Below are positions 29,236 through 38,421 of a DNA stretch of 64,000 nucleotides, in pieces. This DNA comes from Bacillota bacterium (GTDB lineage Bacteria > Bacillota > Clostridia > Acetivibrionales > JAMNXU01). The position numbers were made by a program, and so were the translations under genes. The stretch covers positions 1-64,000 of the forward strand of contig JAMNXU010000001.1 in assembly GCA_023623175.1 (NCBI GenBank), read 5' to 3'. Each line of letters opens with the position of its first letter. Position 1 is the stretch's first letter. Below the pieces are notes generated by a model, which was not told the origin of the DNA, made no database searches, and saw only the letters and a program-made list of their open reading frames with translations.

Positions 29236-31302
29236 GTGAAGAAAACGTATTGCGCTTACAAATCAGGAATTCTCGTATCCAGGGTAGTTGCAGAGAACGG
29301 ACGCATCAGTTTTTATAACGTGGATCCATTTACAGGCCGAATTGGCGATCAGCCGGAAGACAGCCTGAAGACGTGGGGAAGCTTCCAGTTGAATGTCAAA
29401 AAATGCCTGGACATGAAAAAGAAACTGGAAGCTGCCTATGAGCGCTGCAAAGGTCTAATTGAACTGGAGGGAGATGTTTTTGAACGGTATGCCGATCCGC
29501 GTTATCCCGGGCTGGATTTTCTCGTGCAGCGGAAAGTAAAGCATCCCGTGGATGCCATGATATACAGGGGCAAAGTCATAGGTTTTTTGCAGCAGCATCG
29601 TGAACACACGCTGATCCTTGCGGAGGAAGGTTATGAGATGCTGACACCCCTGGCGCAGTGGCATGATGGAGACATCTCAAGGGCCGAGTTCAGCGTTTGC
29701 TTCGCCGGTGAGCATATGGTTGCAATGAAGGACGGGGTCCGGCTCGCTACCAGCGTATGGCTTCCACAGGGCAGTCCCGGGCAGAGATGGCCGGTCATAC
29801 TGATAAGGACGCCTTACGGAAGAAAAGGGCTTGCGGCGGAGGAAATGCGGTATGTCCAGAGAGGTTATGCCCTGGTCGCGCAGGATGTAAGGGGAAGGGA
29901 AGATTCGGAGGGAGAGTGGCTTCCCTTTGCCCATGAGGCCGCTGATGGCGCTGCAACACTGGAGTGGATTGCTTCCCGGGACTGGTGCGACGGGAACATC
30001 GGGATGACCGGCGCTTCTTATGGAGGATTTGTGCAGTGGGCGGCGGCAACTTCCCAAAATCCGTGCCTTAAGGCCCTGGTCAGTATTGTGACGGCAGGAA
30101 GCCCGTTCGGCGATGTTCCCAGGAAAGGGGGAACATATCCGGCGGGAATGCTTGCCTGGTGCTTTGCAATGGCGGACAGAAAAGTCAACAGGGCGGCAAT
30201 GGAACGGTCCGACTGGGCGGAAGTGTTGAGAATTCGTCCCATAAAGGATATACCTCGCAGGGCTCTGGGAAGGGATGTGCCCTTCTGGGACCGGTGGATG
30301 GAAAACCCGGATTATAACAGCTTTTGGAAGGCCTGCGACTGGACAGTTCACGCGGAAAAAATCAATGTGCCGTCGCTGATCATAACGGGCTGGTACGATG
30401 ATGATTTTACGGGTTCCATGGAAGCATGGCAAATCATGAATCGACCCGGGAAACAAGCTTCAAGGCTTCTCATTGGACCATGGGCCCACGATGTAAACAC
30501 TTCCCGGGATATTCACAATGTGGCGGCAGGAAGCAACAGCCTTTATTATAATATCGACCTGCTGCACCTGAGGTGGTTTGACAGATTCCTCAGGGGCATT
30601 AAAAACGGGGTTGAAAACACCAGGGTCGAGTATTATTCGCTGGGCTCGAACACGTGGCACAGGGCCGGAACCTGGCCGCCTGAGGCGTCAGGCTGCCGGA
30701 AGTTTTATTTGTCGGAAGGCGGTTTACTGTCAGATACCGGCAGTTCCGTGGAAGCTTTTGAGAAATATGTATACGATCCTTTAAACCCGGCGCCTCAAAT
30801 AATGGATATATCCGAAAATGAAATGAATGTTCCCGGCAATTACCGGGACTTGGAAAAAAGGAATGATTTTGTAACATTTACAACCCCGCCGCTAAAGGAG
30901 AGAATAAGCGTTGCGGGCCATGTAAAAGTTGTATTTTATGCGTCCTCGGATGCCAGGGATACCGATTGGGTGGTCAGACTGCTGGACGTTGACCCGGAAG
31001 GCAATTCCATAAAGCTTTCCCAGGGTATTTTGCGCGCAAGGTACCGGAAAAGTTATGAAAAACCTGAATTGCTGGAGCCCGGCAGGATTGAGCGATATGA
31101 AATTTGCATGGACGATATTGCCAGTGTGTTTGAAAAGGGGCATCGTATAAGGTTATCCTTTACTTCTGCGGCATTTGAATACGCCCTTGTGAACCACAAT
31201 ACGGGAAATGACCCGGCTTCTGATGTTGAATTTAAAAAGGCCTGCCAGAGAATTTATTACGGAGGGCAATATGACAGCCATTTATTAGTTTCCACTGTTT
31301 AA
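29236..31302 (+). CDS. S15/CocE-type hydrolase with N-terminal extension
   Basis: 688-aa alpha/beta hydrolase of the CocE/NonD and Xaa-Pro dipeptidyl-peptidase (S15) group. Catalytic triad candidates are Ser261 (GASYGG), Asp388 (GWYDD) and His418 (GPWAHD); the C-terminal jelly-roll domain (from about residue 540) is also typical. About 150 residues before the hydrolase core do not match the usual family start and are of unknown role. No signal peptide is seen, so it acts inside the cell, on a peptide or an ester. The GTG start has only a weak SD, and the nearest better candidates would shorten the N-terminus. It ends the peptide island. Confidence 0.85.
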   Translation: MKKTYCAYKSGILVSRVVAENGRISFYNVDPFTGRIGDQPEDSLKTWGSFQLNVKKCLDMKKKLEAAYERCKGLIELEGDVFERYADPRYPGLDFLVQRKVKHPVDAMIYRGKVIGFLQQHREHTLILAEEGYEMLTPLAQWHDGDISRAEFSVCFAGEHMVAMKDGVRLATSVWLPQGSPGQRWPVILIRTPYGRKGLAAEEMRYVQRGYALVAQDVRGREDSEGEWLPFAHEAADGAATLEWIASRDWCDGNIGMTGASYGGFVQWAAATSQNPCLKALVSIVTAGSPFGDVPRKGGTYPAGMLAWCFAMADRKVNRAAMERSDWAEVLRIRPIKDIPRRALGRDVPFWDRWMENPDYNSFWKACDWTVHAEKINVPSLIITGWYDDDFTGSMEAWQIMNRPGKQASRLLIGPWAHDVNTSRDIHNVAAGSNSLYYNIDLLHLRWFDRFLRGIKNGVENTRVEYYSLGSNTWHRAGTWPPEASGCRKFYLSEGGLLSDTGSSVEAFEKYVYDPLNPAPQIMDISENEMNVPGNYRDLEKRNDFVTFTTPPLKERISVAGHVKVVFYASSDARDTDWVVRLLDVDPEGNSIKLSQGILRARYRKSYEKPELLEPGRIERYEICMDDIASVFEKGHRIRLSFTSAAFEYALVNHNTGNDPASDVEFKKACQRIYYGGQYDSHLLVSTV

Positions 31303-31688
31303 AAACCTGTTTTGGAGACTGAAAATGCATACCAACCCGAGCCTTGGAAGTTAACCCCCCCAGGTTAAACGATCGGCCCTCCTTTTTTTTAATATTATCA
31401 ATAAAACCTTCAGCCTTTTTTGCATGGACATGAAGTTGCAAATCCGATACTTCGTTTACTCATGGGCACCGCATTGCCGATGGCGTCAGCATGGCTGATT
31501 ACCGCCTTTCTCATTTCTGCCGGTTTGTATACATAAATTCTGCTGTATTTGCGAAACTAAATTCCGCTGTGAGTGAATTCGAAATGAAAATTGTTATACA
31601 ATTGAGGGAATACAATTAAATGGCTGGTTTTGGAACTTTTTTATTGATTTTTAAAGTGAAATAATATATATTAGTACGGGGTGGTTCT
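31303..31688 (+). other. Gap with weak hairpin, small relic frame and TRAP promoter
   Basis: After the hydrolase gene a 6-bp stem (31351-31356 with 31363-31368) precedes a T-run at 31383 at some distance, a poor terminator. A 24-codon frame at 31462-31536 (MGTALPMASAWLITAFLISA and four more residues) resembles the end of a membrane protein but has no SD. A promoter for the next gene lies at 31644-31672. No other gene is seen. Confidence 0.4.
31644..31672 (+). promoter_or_regulatory. Candidate promoter of mtrB
   Basis: -35 TTGATT (31644-31649), 17-bp spacer, -10 TATATT (31667-31672), 17 nt before the start codon. Confidence 0.6.
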
Positions 31689-31922
31689 ATGGGATGGGAA
31701 ATGGACAAGGTTTTTGGGGATTATGTCGCAATCAGGGCAGAAGACAACGGAGTCAGCATTATAGGGCTGACAAGGGGGAAGGATACAAAATTCCATCATA
31801 CTGAGAAGCTGGATAAAGGCGAAGTCCTGCTGGCCCAGTTCACAGAAAACACTTCTGCAATAAAGGTCAGGGGCAAGGCAACGATTTATTGCCGTTACGG
31901 AGTAATAGAGAGCGGCGTGTAG
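31689..31922 (+). CDS. mtrB: Trp RNA-binding attenuation protein TRAP
   Basis: 77-aa protein strongly similar to MtrB/TRAP, the ring-forming protein that, with bound tryptophan, wraps (G/U)AG-repeat RNA to stop transcription or translation of trp genes. The hallmark segments are GLTRGKDTKFHHTEKLDKGE and LAQFTENTSAIKVRG; the RNA-contacting residues correspond to K40, K59 and R61, all kept. ATG 31689 follows GGGGTGG. No trp gene or evident NAG-repeat target is near, and no mtrA (folE) lies upstream as in Bacillus. The gene may be alone or head the short following genes. Confidence 0.93.
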   Translation: MGWEMDKVFGDYVAIRAEDNGVSIIGLTRGKDTKFHHTEKLDKGEVLLAQFTENTSAIKVRGKATIYCRYGVIESGV

Positions 31923-32028
31923 TTTTGAAACGCCGGGTGCTGCTGGTTTTGCTCCAGGGTTTCCGGGCTTCGCTTGCAAGTAAAACAGCCTTGTATTTCG
32001 CGTTGATAACAGGGGAGTGTTAAGTTTT

Positions 32029-32226
32029 ATGTGGACTGTAGTATATATGGCACAGAGTAAGGATATAGCCACCAGGCTCCAGGAAATGCTGACGTCGGAA
32101 GGAATCCTTGTAAAAATAAGGCCGATCAGCAAGAACCATGAGAACAATGATAATTACTACGAGGTTCTTGTTCCTGAAGCGGAAGTGGAAGAAGCCCACA
32201 GTGTCATTATAGAAAAAGGTTTTTGA
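32029..32226 (+). CDS. Small DUF2007-like protein
   Basis: 65-aa cytoplasmic protein (MWTVVYMAQSKDIATRLQEM start, alpha/beta pattern, YYEVLVPEAEVEEAHSVI end) resembling small 'putative signal transducing' proteins of the DUF2007 type that are common in Clostridia. The function is unknown. AGGGGAG (32011-32017) stands 11 nt before ATG 32029; a GTG at 32017 overlaps that site. It lies between mtrB and the thioesterase gene. Confidence 0.7.
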   Translation: MWTVVYMAQSKDIATRLQEMLTSEGILVKIRPISKNHENNDNYYEVLVPEAEVEEAHSVIIEKGF

Positions 32227-32351
32227 TTCCAGGTGATGATTGTATCCCGTGCCGGTATGCCCGCGCGGGTTTGATAATTTTATAGGCATTTTATTTTACC
32301 TGTTTTTTATTGTTCTTCTGATACCAATAATTTTTGCAGGGAGCATGCACG

Positions 32352-32777
32352 ATGTACTCCGAATCGATTATAACGGTAAGATATGCTGAAACGGATCGAA
32401 TGGGAATAGTTCACCATTCCAATTATCCCGTCTGGTTTGAAGTCGGGAGAACGGAATTTATTAAGAAATTGGGCATAAGTTATTCTGAAATCGAGAAAAG
32501 GGGAATTATGCTTCCGCTTATCAGGCTTGAGTGCAGCTACCGGGGATCGGCCACGTATGAAGACAGGATAATCGTGAGAACAAGCGTCCGGGAGCTGAAG
32601 CCGACAAGGATCACGTTTTATTATGAAGTGGTAAAAGAGGGAGAAGAAAAACCCATAACCACCGGAACGACCGAGCATGCGTGGACCAACAGGGACCTCA
32701 GGCCAATCAACCTTAAAAAAGTCGCTCCTGATATTTTGGAACTTATCAGCAAATCGACTGGCAGTCCTGCAAAATAG
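32352..32777 (+). CDS. Acyl-CoA thioesterase, YbgC/4HBT family
   Basis: 141-aa hot-dog-fold thioesterase. The N-terminal signature VRYAETDRMGIVHHSNYPVW contains the catalytic Asp and the following Gly-His region of the 4-hydroxybenzoyl-CoA thioesterase group. It hydrolyses an acyl-CoA or acyl-ACP; the substrate is unknown. ATG 32352 follows CAGGGAGC; an in-frame start at 32334 has no SD. Confidence 0.88.
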   Translation: MYSESIITVRYAETDRMGIVHHSNYPVWFEVGRTEFIKKLGISYSEIEKRGIMLPLIRLECSYRGSATYEDRIIVRTSVRELKPTRITFYYEVVKEGEEKPITTGTTEHAWTNRDLRPINLKKVAPDILELISKSTGSPAK

Positions 32778-32853
32778 TATATTTTTAGCCTGCATTGAAA
32801 GAAAACCGTATTGTATGATACACTAATTTTAAAAGTACGCTGGTGGTGAGCTG

Positions 32854-33378
32854 GTGAACATACCTAATATTCTGACAGTTATAAGATTTATTCTCATACC
32901 TGTCTTTGGATATCATATGTACCAAAAACAATATATTGCCGCTGTTGTTGTTTTTCTGATTGCCGGCCTGACCGATATTCTTGACGGATATATTGCGAGA
33001 AAGTACAACATGGTCACGTCGTGGGGAAAGATAGCCGATCCGCTGGCCGACAAGCTCATGCAGATTACCGCGCTTGCTTTTTTGACTTTTTTTGAGAAAA
33101 TACAACTGATTGTGCTGGTAATTGTTATTATAAAAGAAGCTTTTATGGGCGCAGGCACCATTTTTTTATACAGGCGGAAGCATGTGGTTGTTTCCGCGAA
33201 CTGGTACGGCAAACTGGCCACCGTCATATTTTACATAGCGATTATACTGTCCATTTTCAACCAGAAATACCAGGACGTGCTGATTTGGATAGCAGTCCTG
33301 TCCACGCTGTTTGCACTCGTCATGTATACAATTTCCTTTACCAAAATTAAAAAAAGCGAAGACAATAAATCGGTTTGA
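32854..33378 (+). CDS. pgsA: CDP-diacylglycerol--glycerol-3-phosphate 3-phosphatidyltransferase
   Basis: 174-aa membrane enzyme making phosphatidylglycerol phosphate. The CDP-alcohol phosphatidyltransferase motif D-G-x2-A-R-x8-G-x3-D-x3-D is complete (DGYIARKYNMVTSWGKIADP with the final D of LADK). Four or more hydrophobic helices are visible. The GTG at 32854 follows GGTGGTGAG. The DUF5685 gene starts 4 bp after its stop, so they are cotranscribed. Confidence 0.94.
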   Translation: MNIPNILTVIRFILIPVFGYHMYQKQYIAAVVVFLIAGLTDILDGYIARKYNMVTSWGKIADPLADKLMQITALAFLTFFEKIQLIVLVIVIIKEAFMGAGTIFLYRRKHVVVSANWYGKLATVIFYIAIILSIFNQKYQDVLIWIAVLSTLFALVMYTISFTKIKKSEDNKSV

Positions 33379-33381
33379 TCG

Positions 33382-34269
33382 ATGTTTGGATATGTTATAC
33401 CCGAGAAACCTGAATTAAAAATACGCGAGTATGAAATTTTCCGCGCATATTACTGCAGCGTCTGCAAGGCCATTTCAAAGAGATACGGGCAGCTGCCCAG
33501 GCTTGCGCTTAATTATGACGCTACTTTTCTGGCTCTTTTGCTGTCTTCTCTTCAAAATGAGGCCGATAGCGTTGCAGGGCACAGATGTCCCGTCCATCCC
33601 CTGAAAAAGAGGCGCGTTGTCGCCGCCAATGAAGCGATAAATTATGCAGCAGACATTAATGTCATTCTCGCGTATTATAATTTTGAAGACAACTGGAGGG
33701 ACGAAAAGTCCCCGCTGTCAGCAGCAGGGAAGATGGCGCTTCGTGCGGCGTTTAAAAAAGCCTGCGCCAGGCTGCCGGAGAAAAGCCGGATGATCGGAGA
33801 ACGCCTTGCCGAACTGTCCGCGCTCGAGAAACGAAACTGCGCGTCGCTGGATGAAGCCGCGGAACCTTTTGCGGCGCTGGTGGGAGAGATAGCCGCTTTC
33901 AGTCCCCTGTGCGGTGGCGATGACCGGGAAAGAGTATTGAGATGGATAGGATATAACCTGGGCAAATGGATTTATATTCTTGACGCGTTCAATGACCTGG
34001 AAGAAGACATAAGGGACGGTAACTACAACCCGATAGTTTCACAGCACAGGCTCGCCCAGGAGAGTCCCTCCGAGCTCAGGGAGCGCATAGCTGAAAGGAT
34101 AAGGTTTGCGGTCACGTGCTCGCTGAATGAAATAGCAAAGGCTTTTGAGCTGCTTGATATAAAAAAGAATCGCGGGCTGCTTGAAAACATAATTTACCTG
34201 GGCATGCTCAGAAAAAGCGAGCGGATTCTTTCTACAAGGAGTTGTGAGAAAATTGAAAAATCCGTATGA
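33382..34269 (+). CDS. DUF5685 family protein
   Basis: 295-aa, mainly helical cytoplasmic protein of the DUF5685 family known from Clostridia; function unknown. The conserved start [20 protein letters not shown], a CSVC pair near residue 27, a Cys-His segment ([11 protein letters not shown]) and the [15 protein letters not shown] segment are visible; the last contains acidic runs reminiscent of prenyl-synthase-like folds, but I draw no conclusion. It begins just after pgsA and overlaps the DnaJ-domain gene at its end, a pairing that suggests a joint role. Confidence 0.75.
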   Translation: MFGYVIPEKPELKIREYEIFRAYYCSVCKAISKRYGQLPRLALNYDATFLALLLSSLQNEADSVAGHRCPVHPLKKRRVVAANEAINYAADINVILAYYNFEDNWRDEKSPLSAAGKMALRAAFKKACARLPEKSRMIGERLAELSALEKRNCASLDEAAEPFAALVGEIAAFSPLCGGDDRERVLRWIGYNLGKWIYILDAFNDLEEDIRDGNYNPIVSQHRLAQESPSELRERIAERIRFAVTCSLNEIAKAFELLDIKKNRGLLENIIYLGMLRKSERILSTRSCEKIEKSV

Positions 34270-34894
34270 GGTACTTGGAGTGCGCGAAGGCGCAAGCGTG
34301 GAGGAAATAAAAAAGGCATACCGGGAACTGGTCAAAAAGTACCATCCTGACCAGTACAAGGACAATCCTCTTTCCGATCTTGCCGAGGCAAAGCTGAAAG
34401 AGATCAATGAAGCCTATGAGTACCTGATGAAAAACCGTGGAAATTCTGAGAGCGGAGGATATTCGAACGGAAGGTCCCAATGGGGGAACAGCGGCAGGAC
34501 CGGCTGGGAAAGCGGTTCAAACAGCGCAGACGCCTTCCGCCAGGTCAGAATTCATATAGACCGTGGAGACCTGGAAACCGCGGAAAATTTGCTGGGCCGC
34601 ATTTCACTCAGGACAGCCGAGTGGTATTTTCTGAAAGGCCTTGTTTTTCTGCGCCGCGGGTGGTACGATGAAGCGCGCTACCACATCCAGACCGCGGTAA
34701 ACATGGACCCGGGCAATTATGAATACAGGGAAACGCTTAATCGCATACGGTCATCCGGCCAGGATTACATGAGGAGAGCTTATGACAGGGGCTACAGGAA
34801 TGATGTCGACGATTTTTGCACGCTGTGCCAGTGCCTCATATGTTCCGACTGCTGCTGTGAGTGCCTGGGCGGAGACTTGATTACATGCTGCTGA
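34253..34894 (+). CDS. DnaJ-domain protein with Cys-rich tail
   Basis: 213-aa protein: an N-terminal J domain (residues 3-62) with the HPD motif (KYHPDQYKD) that stimulates Hsp70, a Gly/Ser-rich linker, a TPR-like helical region (about 95-165) and a C-terminal cluster of nine cysteines ([19 protein letters not shown] and two last Cys) that probably binds metal. AAGGAG (34236-34241) is 11 nt before TTG 34253, but only 2 nt before the GTG at 34244; either start is possible. The gene overlaps the end of the DUF5685 gene. Confidence 0.8.
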   Translation: MKNPYEVLGVREGASVEEIKKAYRELVKKYHPDQYKDNPLSDLAEAKLKEINEAYEYLMKNRGNSESGGYSNGRSQWGNSGRTGWESGSNSADAFRQVRIHIDRGDLETAENLLGRISLRTAEWYFLKGLVFLRRGWYDEARYHIQTAVNMDPGNYEYRETLNRIRSSGQDYMRRAYDRGYRNDVDDFCTLCQCLICSDCCCECLGGDLITCC

Positions 34895-34966
34895 TTACTT
34901 TATTCATGCAGCTGGTTTTTTTGAGGATTTGCAGATTTTATCAGGATTATCCGGGAGGAGATATGA

Positions 34967-35545
34967 TTGCGCGCTGAAGGCAGGAAGGGTACGGGAGACA
35001 GCATAAACCCGCGCGGTACGCAAAACTTGCCTGGAAACACCCGAAAACTCGCACTGGGAGCCGTTAGTGCTGCTTTTGTCGTGGCGACGCTTTACCTTAT
35101 TCCTGTAGTACCAACAAATACAATTTCCCTTTATGCGCTGAGTTCTTTCTTTGTTGCGGTCATGATCATCGAGGTCGGCCTTTTTTACGGGTGGGCCTTT
35201 TATGCAGCCACCTCGCTGCTGGCGCTGCTGGTTGTGCCGGATAAAATGTCTGTATTGCCGTATATCGCATTTTTCGGTTTTTACGGGCTGATAAAATATT
35301 ATATTGAAAAGATCAAATACCTGCCGGCGCAGTACCTGGTCAAATTCGCATGTTTCAATATTGCGCTGGCGGCGGCATATTTCGTTGCGCGGCAGCTTTT
35401 TGAACAGGCGGTAAGCTCCAGGCTGCCCGTCGCTGCAATAGCTGCCGTGCTGCAGGCAATATTTCTTGTATATGATTATGTTTACACCCTGTTTATCAGG
35501 TATTACATGCAAAAGCTCAGGAGATTCCTGAAAACGGGAAGGTGA
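34967..35545 (+). CDS. Conserved polytopic membrane protein
   Basis: 192-aa protein with a basic, polar N-terminus of about 28 residues and then four to five hydrophobic helices. The pattern (FFGFYGLIKYYIEKIKYLP) resembles small clostridial integral membrane proteins of unknown role; I cannot name a family. The start TTG 34967 follows GGGAGGA by 8 nt; the ATG at 34962 is out of frame and stops after four codons. Confidence 0.65.
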   Translation: MRAEGRKGTGDSINPRGTQNLPGNTRKLALGAVSAAFVVATLYLIPVVPTNTISLYALSSFFVAVMIIEVGLFYGWAFYAATSLLALLVVPDKMSVLPYIAFFGFYGLIKYYIEKIKYLPAQYLVKFACFNIALAAAYFVARQLFEQAVSSRLPVAAIAAVLQAIFLVYDYVYTLFIRYYMQKLRRFLKTGR

Positions 35546-35579
35546 CAAAGGGAAATCATAATAAAAACATGAGAAATAT

Positions 35580-35608
35580 TTGAAAACAAGCCGGCTATGT
35601 AATACAAT
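35580..35608 (+). promoter_or_regulatory. Sigma-A promoter
   Basis: -35 TTGAAA (35580-35585), 17-bp spacer, -10 TACAAT (35603-35608), just upstream of the small membrane protein gene at 35640. Confidence 0.65.
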
Positions 35609-35639
35609 AAATGGATAACAGTGAAGGAGGAAAGGGTCC

Positions 35640-35936
35640 ATGCCTCCGTCACCGGCTTTTTTCAATTATATAATTGCCATGTTTTTTATAGTGTTTATTG
35701 CAGCCTGTGCCCTGAACCTTCTGAAGCAGCATTACATTTACCAGCTTGTCGGAATAGCCTTTTTCTTTGTTTTTTTCACTTTTCGGTTGCTCAGCTCGCT
35801 GAAAAAAGGGATTATATCCCTGGAATACATAATTTCCCTGTCCCTGGTTGCCCTTTCAGGGATTTCTGCGTGCCTTGCCGCGATGGCACTGGGTTTTTGG
35901 ATTTTTCCGCTCGTAAGAAACCGGTTCCGCGATTGA
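35640..35936 (+). CDS. Small membrane protein of unknown function
   Basis: 98-aa protein with three predicted hydrophobic helices (starting near residues 8, 35 and 65) and a basic C-terminal end (RNRFRD). ATG 35640 follows a strong SD (GGAGGAAAG) and a good promoter, so it is probably real although I recognise no family. mutS2 follows. Confidence 0.6.
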   Translation: MPPSPAFFNYIIAMFFIVFIAACALNLLKQHYIYQLVGIAFFFVFFTFRLLSSLKKGIISLEYIISLSLVALSGISACLAAMALGFWIFPLVRNRFRD

Positions 35937-35985
35937 GGAATAAATGATTAAAATTGACTTTGGTAATCAACATGAATTCTGTATA

Positions 35986-35994
35986 TGCTATAAT
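35986..35994 (+). promoter_or_regulatory. Extended -10 promoter of mutS2
   Basis: TGCTATAAT (TG at 35986-35987, TATAAT 35989-35994) lies 37 nt before the mutS2 start; no good -35 is seen. Confidence 0.45.
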
Positions 35995-36031
35995 TGATGC
36001 TGCCGCAGAATTTTTTCAAGGGGTTAATTCA

Positions 36032-38407
36032 ATGGACGACAGAACTTTAAGGGTGCTTGAATATAACGTAATAATAGACAGGCTGGTTTCGTGCGCGCAG
36101 TCGGAACTGGGAAAGGAGCTGTGCGCGGGACTGAAACCGTCGACGCAGCCCGATGAAATAAAAGCCATGCTGAAGGAAACCAGCGACGGAGTCGGGCTTA
36201 TTATGCGCATGGGAAATCCTCCGCTGTCGGGAATCCATGATATAAGGGGTTCGCTGAAAAGGGCCGCGCTTGGATCGATGCTGAGTCCCGCAGAACTGCT
36301 GAAAACGGCCGACGTACTAAGGGCCGCAAGGAGACTAAAGGCTTATGTAAGCGACGACAAGAACGACGACGGAGGAAATGTTGTAAAAGAGCTTATTTCG
36401 CGCCTGCAGACAAACAAAAGGCTTGAAGACAGGATAAACCTGTCGATTATAAGCGAAGAGGAAATTGCCGATGAAGCGAGCCGCGAACTTGCATCCATAA
36501 GAAGAAAAATAAAGGATTTGCAGAATTCCATAAGGGACAGGCTCAACGAAATAATAAAGTCGCCGAAATACCGGAAATTCATGCAGGACGCCATTGTAAC
36601 CATCAGGGGCGACCGTTACGTCATACCCGTGCGGCAGGAATACAGAAACGAAGTGCCCGGTCTTGTCCATGATTATTCATCCAGCGGACAGACACTGTTT
36701 ATAGAGCCCATGGCGGTGGTAGAAGCTAATAACAGCATTAAGCAGCTGAAAATACGGGAGCAGGCGGAAATAGAAAGGATTTTGCTTGAACTGACCGCCG
36801 AGGTTGCCCAGATGAACGAAGGCCTGACGGTCAATGTTGAAGTACTCGGCAGGCTTGATTTCATTTTTGCAAAAGCCCGGTTGAGTATTGACTTAAACTG
36901 CGTATGTCCCGCGGTAAACACTGAAAAGCGGATAATCATAAAAAAGGGCAGGCACCCGCTGATAAATCCTGAAGTGGTCGTGCCGATTGATTTCCGGATA
37001 GGTATGGGATCCAATACCCTGATTGTCACAGGACCGAATACCGGCGGAAAAACCGTTACGCTGAAAACGGCCGGTCTTTTCACGTTAATGATGCAGTCGG
37101 GACTGCACGTTCCCGCCAACGAAGGCACAGACCTGGCGATTTTTTCGAAAGTTTACGCGGACATAGGGGATGAGCAGAGTATAGAACAGAGCCTCAGCAC
37201 ATTCTCGTCCCATATGAAAAACATCGTGCACCTGCTGAAAAACTCTGACAGCAATACGCTTGTGTTGCTGGACGAACTGGGCGCTGGCACCGACCCGTCG
37301 GAGGGCGCCGCGCTGGCCATGGCGATATTGGATAAGCTGCGCGACATTGGCGCGATTACGGTAGCGACAACCCATTACAGCGAATTGAAGGTATACGGCG
37401 TTACCACTGCGGGAGTGGAAAATGCCAGTTGCGAGTTTGATGTGGAAACGCTCAAACCCACTTACAGGCTGCTGATCGGAATACCGGGAAAAAGCAACGC
37501 CTTTGCCATTTCCAGGAGGCTCGGCCTCGGCAACGATGTGCTTGGCAGGGCGCAGGAATACCTTACCCGCGAACACATAGAATTTGAAGATGTGCTGCTT
37601 TCCATAGAAAAAAACCGCAGCGAAGCCGAAAAGGAACGCATGAAGGCTGCGAGCCTGCGCATGGAGATAGAGAATCTCAAGAAAGAACTTGAAAGCCAGA
37701 AAAAGAAATTTCTCGAACAGAAGGACAGGATGCTGCGCGAGGCCCGGGAAAATGCGAGGAAAATCCTCCTCGAAGCCAGGGCAGAGGCCGATGAACTGAT
37801 CGCTGAAATCAGGCGGATTCAGCAGCAGCAACAGGAAATTGAACGGACAAAAGCCGCCGAGGAAATAAGGGCAAGGCTCAGGTCCAAAATTAGCGAGATT
37901 GAAGAAGACCTCGTGGAAGCGGTCCTGCCGCGCCAGGGTCTCGCTGAGCCGCCCAAAAACCTGAAGCCCGGCGACAGTGTGCTGATCCTGAACCTGAACC
38001 AGAAAGGCACCGTTCTTGCACCTCCGGATAAAAATGACGAAGCCCTGGTGCAGGCGGGAATACTTAAAATTAATGTGCATATTTCAAACCTGAGACTCCT
38101 GGATGAACAGCAGCAGGAGATTCAAAAAACGGGCCTTGGAAGGATAGGCATGGACAAGGCGCGGAATATAAGCACGGAAATCGATTTGAGAGGCATGACG
38201 CTTGACGAGGCCATCGAGCAACTGGACAAGTACCTCGATGACGCCGCGCTGTCCGGGCTGCACGAAGTCTCGGTAATCCACGGAAAGGGTACCGGCGTTT
38301 TAAGAAGCGGCATTCACAAGTATCTAAAATCAAACAAGCGCGTAAAATCCTTCAGGCTCGGCAGTTACGGCGAGGGCGACACGGGAGTTACGTTTATTGA
38401 ATTATAA
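36032..38407 (+). CDS. mutS2: Endonuclease MutS2
   Basis: 791-aa MutS2 protein, which acts on branched recombination intermediates and, in Bacillus, on collided ribosomes. In order: N-terminal core and lever helices, ATPase domain with Walker A GPNTGGKT near residue 334 and Walker B LVLLDELGAGTDPSEG, a long coiled coil (about 520-640) and a C-terminal Smr nuclease domain with DLRGMTLDEA and HGKGTGVLR. The start ATG 36032 follows AAGGGGT; the in-frame codon at 35954 would lie upstream of the -10 box. Confidence 0.95.
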   Translation: MDDRTLRVLEYNVIIDRLVSCAQSELGKELCAGLKPSTQPDEIKAMLKETSDGVGLIMRMGNPPLSGIHDIRGSLKRAALGSMLSPAELLKTADVLRAARRLKAYVSDDKNDDGGNVVKELISRLQTNKRLEDRINLSIISEEEIADEASRELASIRRKIKDLQNSIRDRLNEIIKSPKYRKFMQDAIVTIRGDRYVIPVRQEYRNEVPGLVHDYSSSGQTLFIEPMAVVEANNSIKQLKIREQAEIERILLELTAEVAQMNEGLTVNVEVLGRLDFIFAKARLSIDLNCVCPAVNTEKRIIIKKGRHPLINPEVVVPIDFRIGMGSNTLIVTGPNTGGKTVTLKTAGLFTLMMQSGLHVPANEGTDLAIFSKVYADIGDEQSIEQSLSTFSSHMKNIVHLLKNSDSNTLVLLDELGAGTDPSEGAALAMAILDKLRDIGAITVATTHYSELKVYGVTTAGVENASCEFDVETLKPTYRLLIGIPGKSNAFAISRRLGLGNDVLGRAQEYLTREHIEFEDVLLSIEKNRSEAEKERMKAASLRMEIENLKKELESQKKKFLEQKDRMLREARENARKILLEARAEADELIAEIRRIQQQQQEIERTKAAEEIRARLRSKISEIEEDLVEAVLPRQGLAEPPKNLKPGDSVLILNLNQKGTVLAPPDKNDEALVQAGILKINVHISNLRLLDEQQQEIQKTGLGRIGMDKARNISTEIDLRGMTLDEAIEQLDKYLDDAALSGLHEVSVIHGKGTGVLRSGIHKYLKSNKRVKSFRLGSYGEGDTGVTFIEL

Positions 38408-38421
38408 TGATATAATAGGCT

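Noticed and set aside
31351-31390. Terminator after the S15/CocE gene
   Set aside because: The stem has only six pairs and the T-run starts 15 nt later, too far for an intrinsic terminator.
31462-31536. Small membrane-protein gene of 24 codons
   Set aside because: No SD or promoter; it may be a relic, but length and context are too weak to call a gene.
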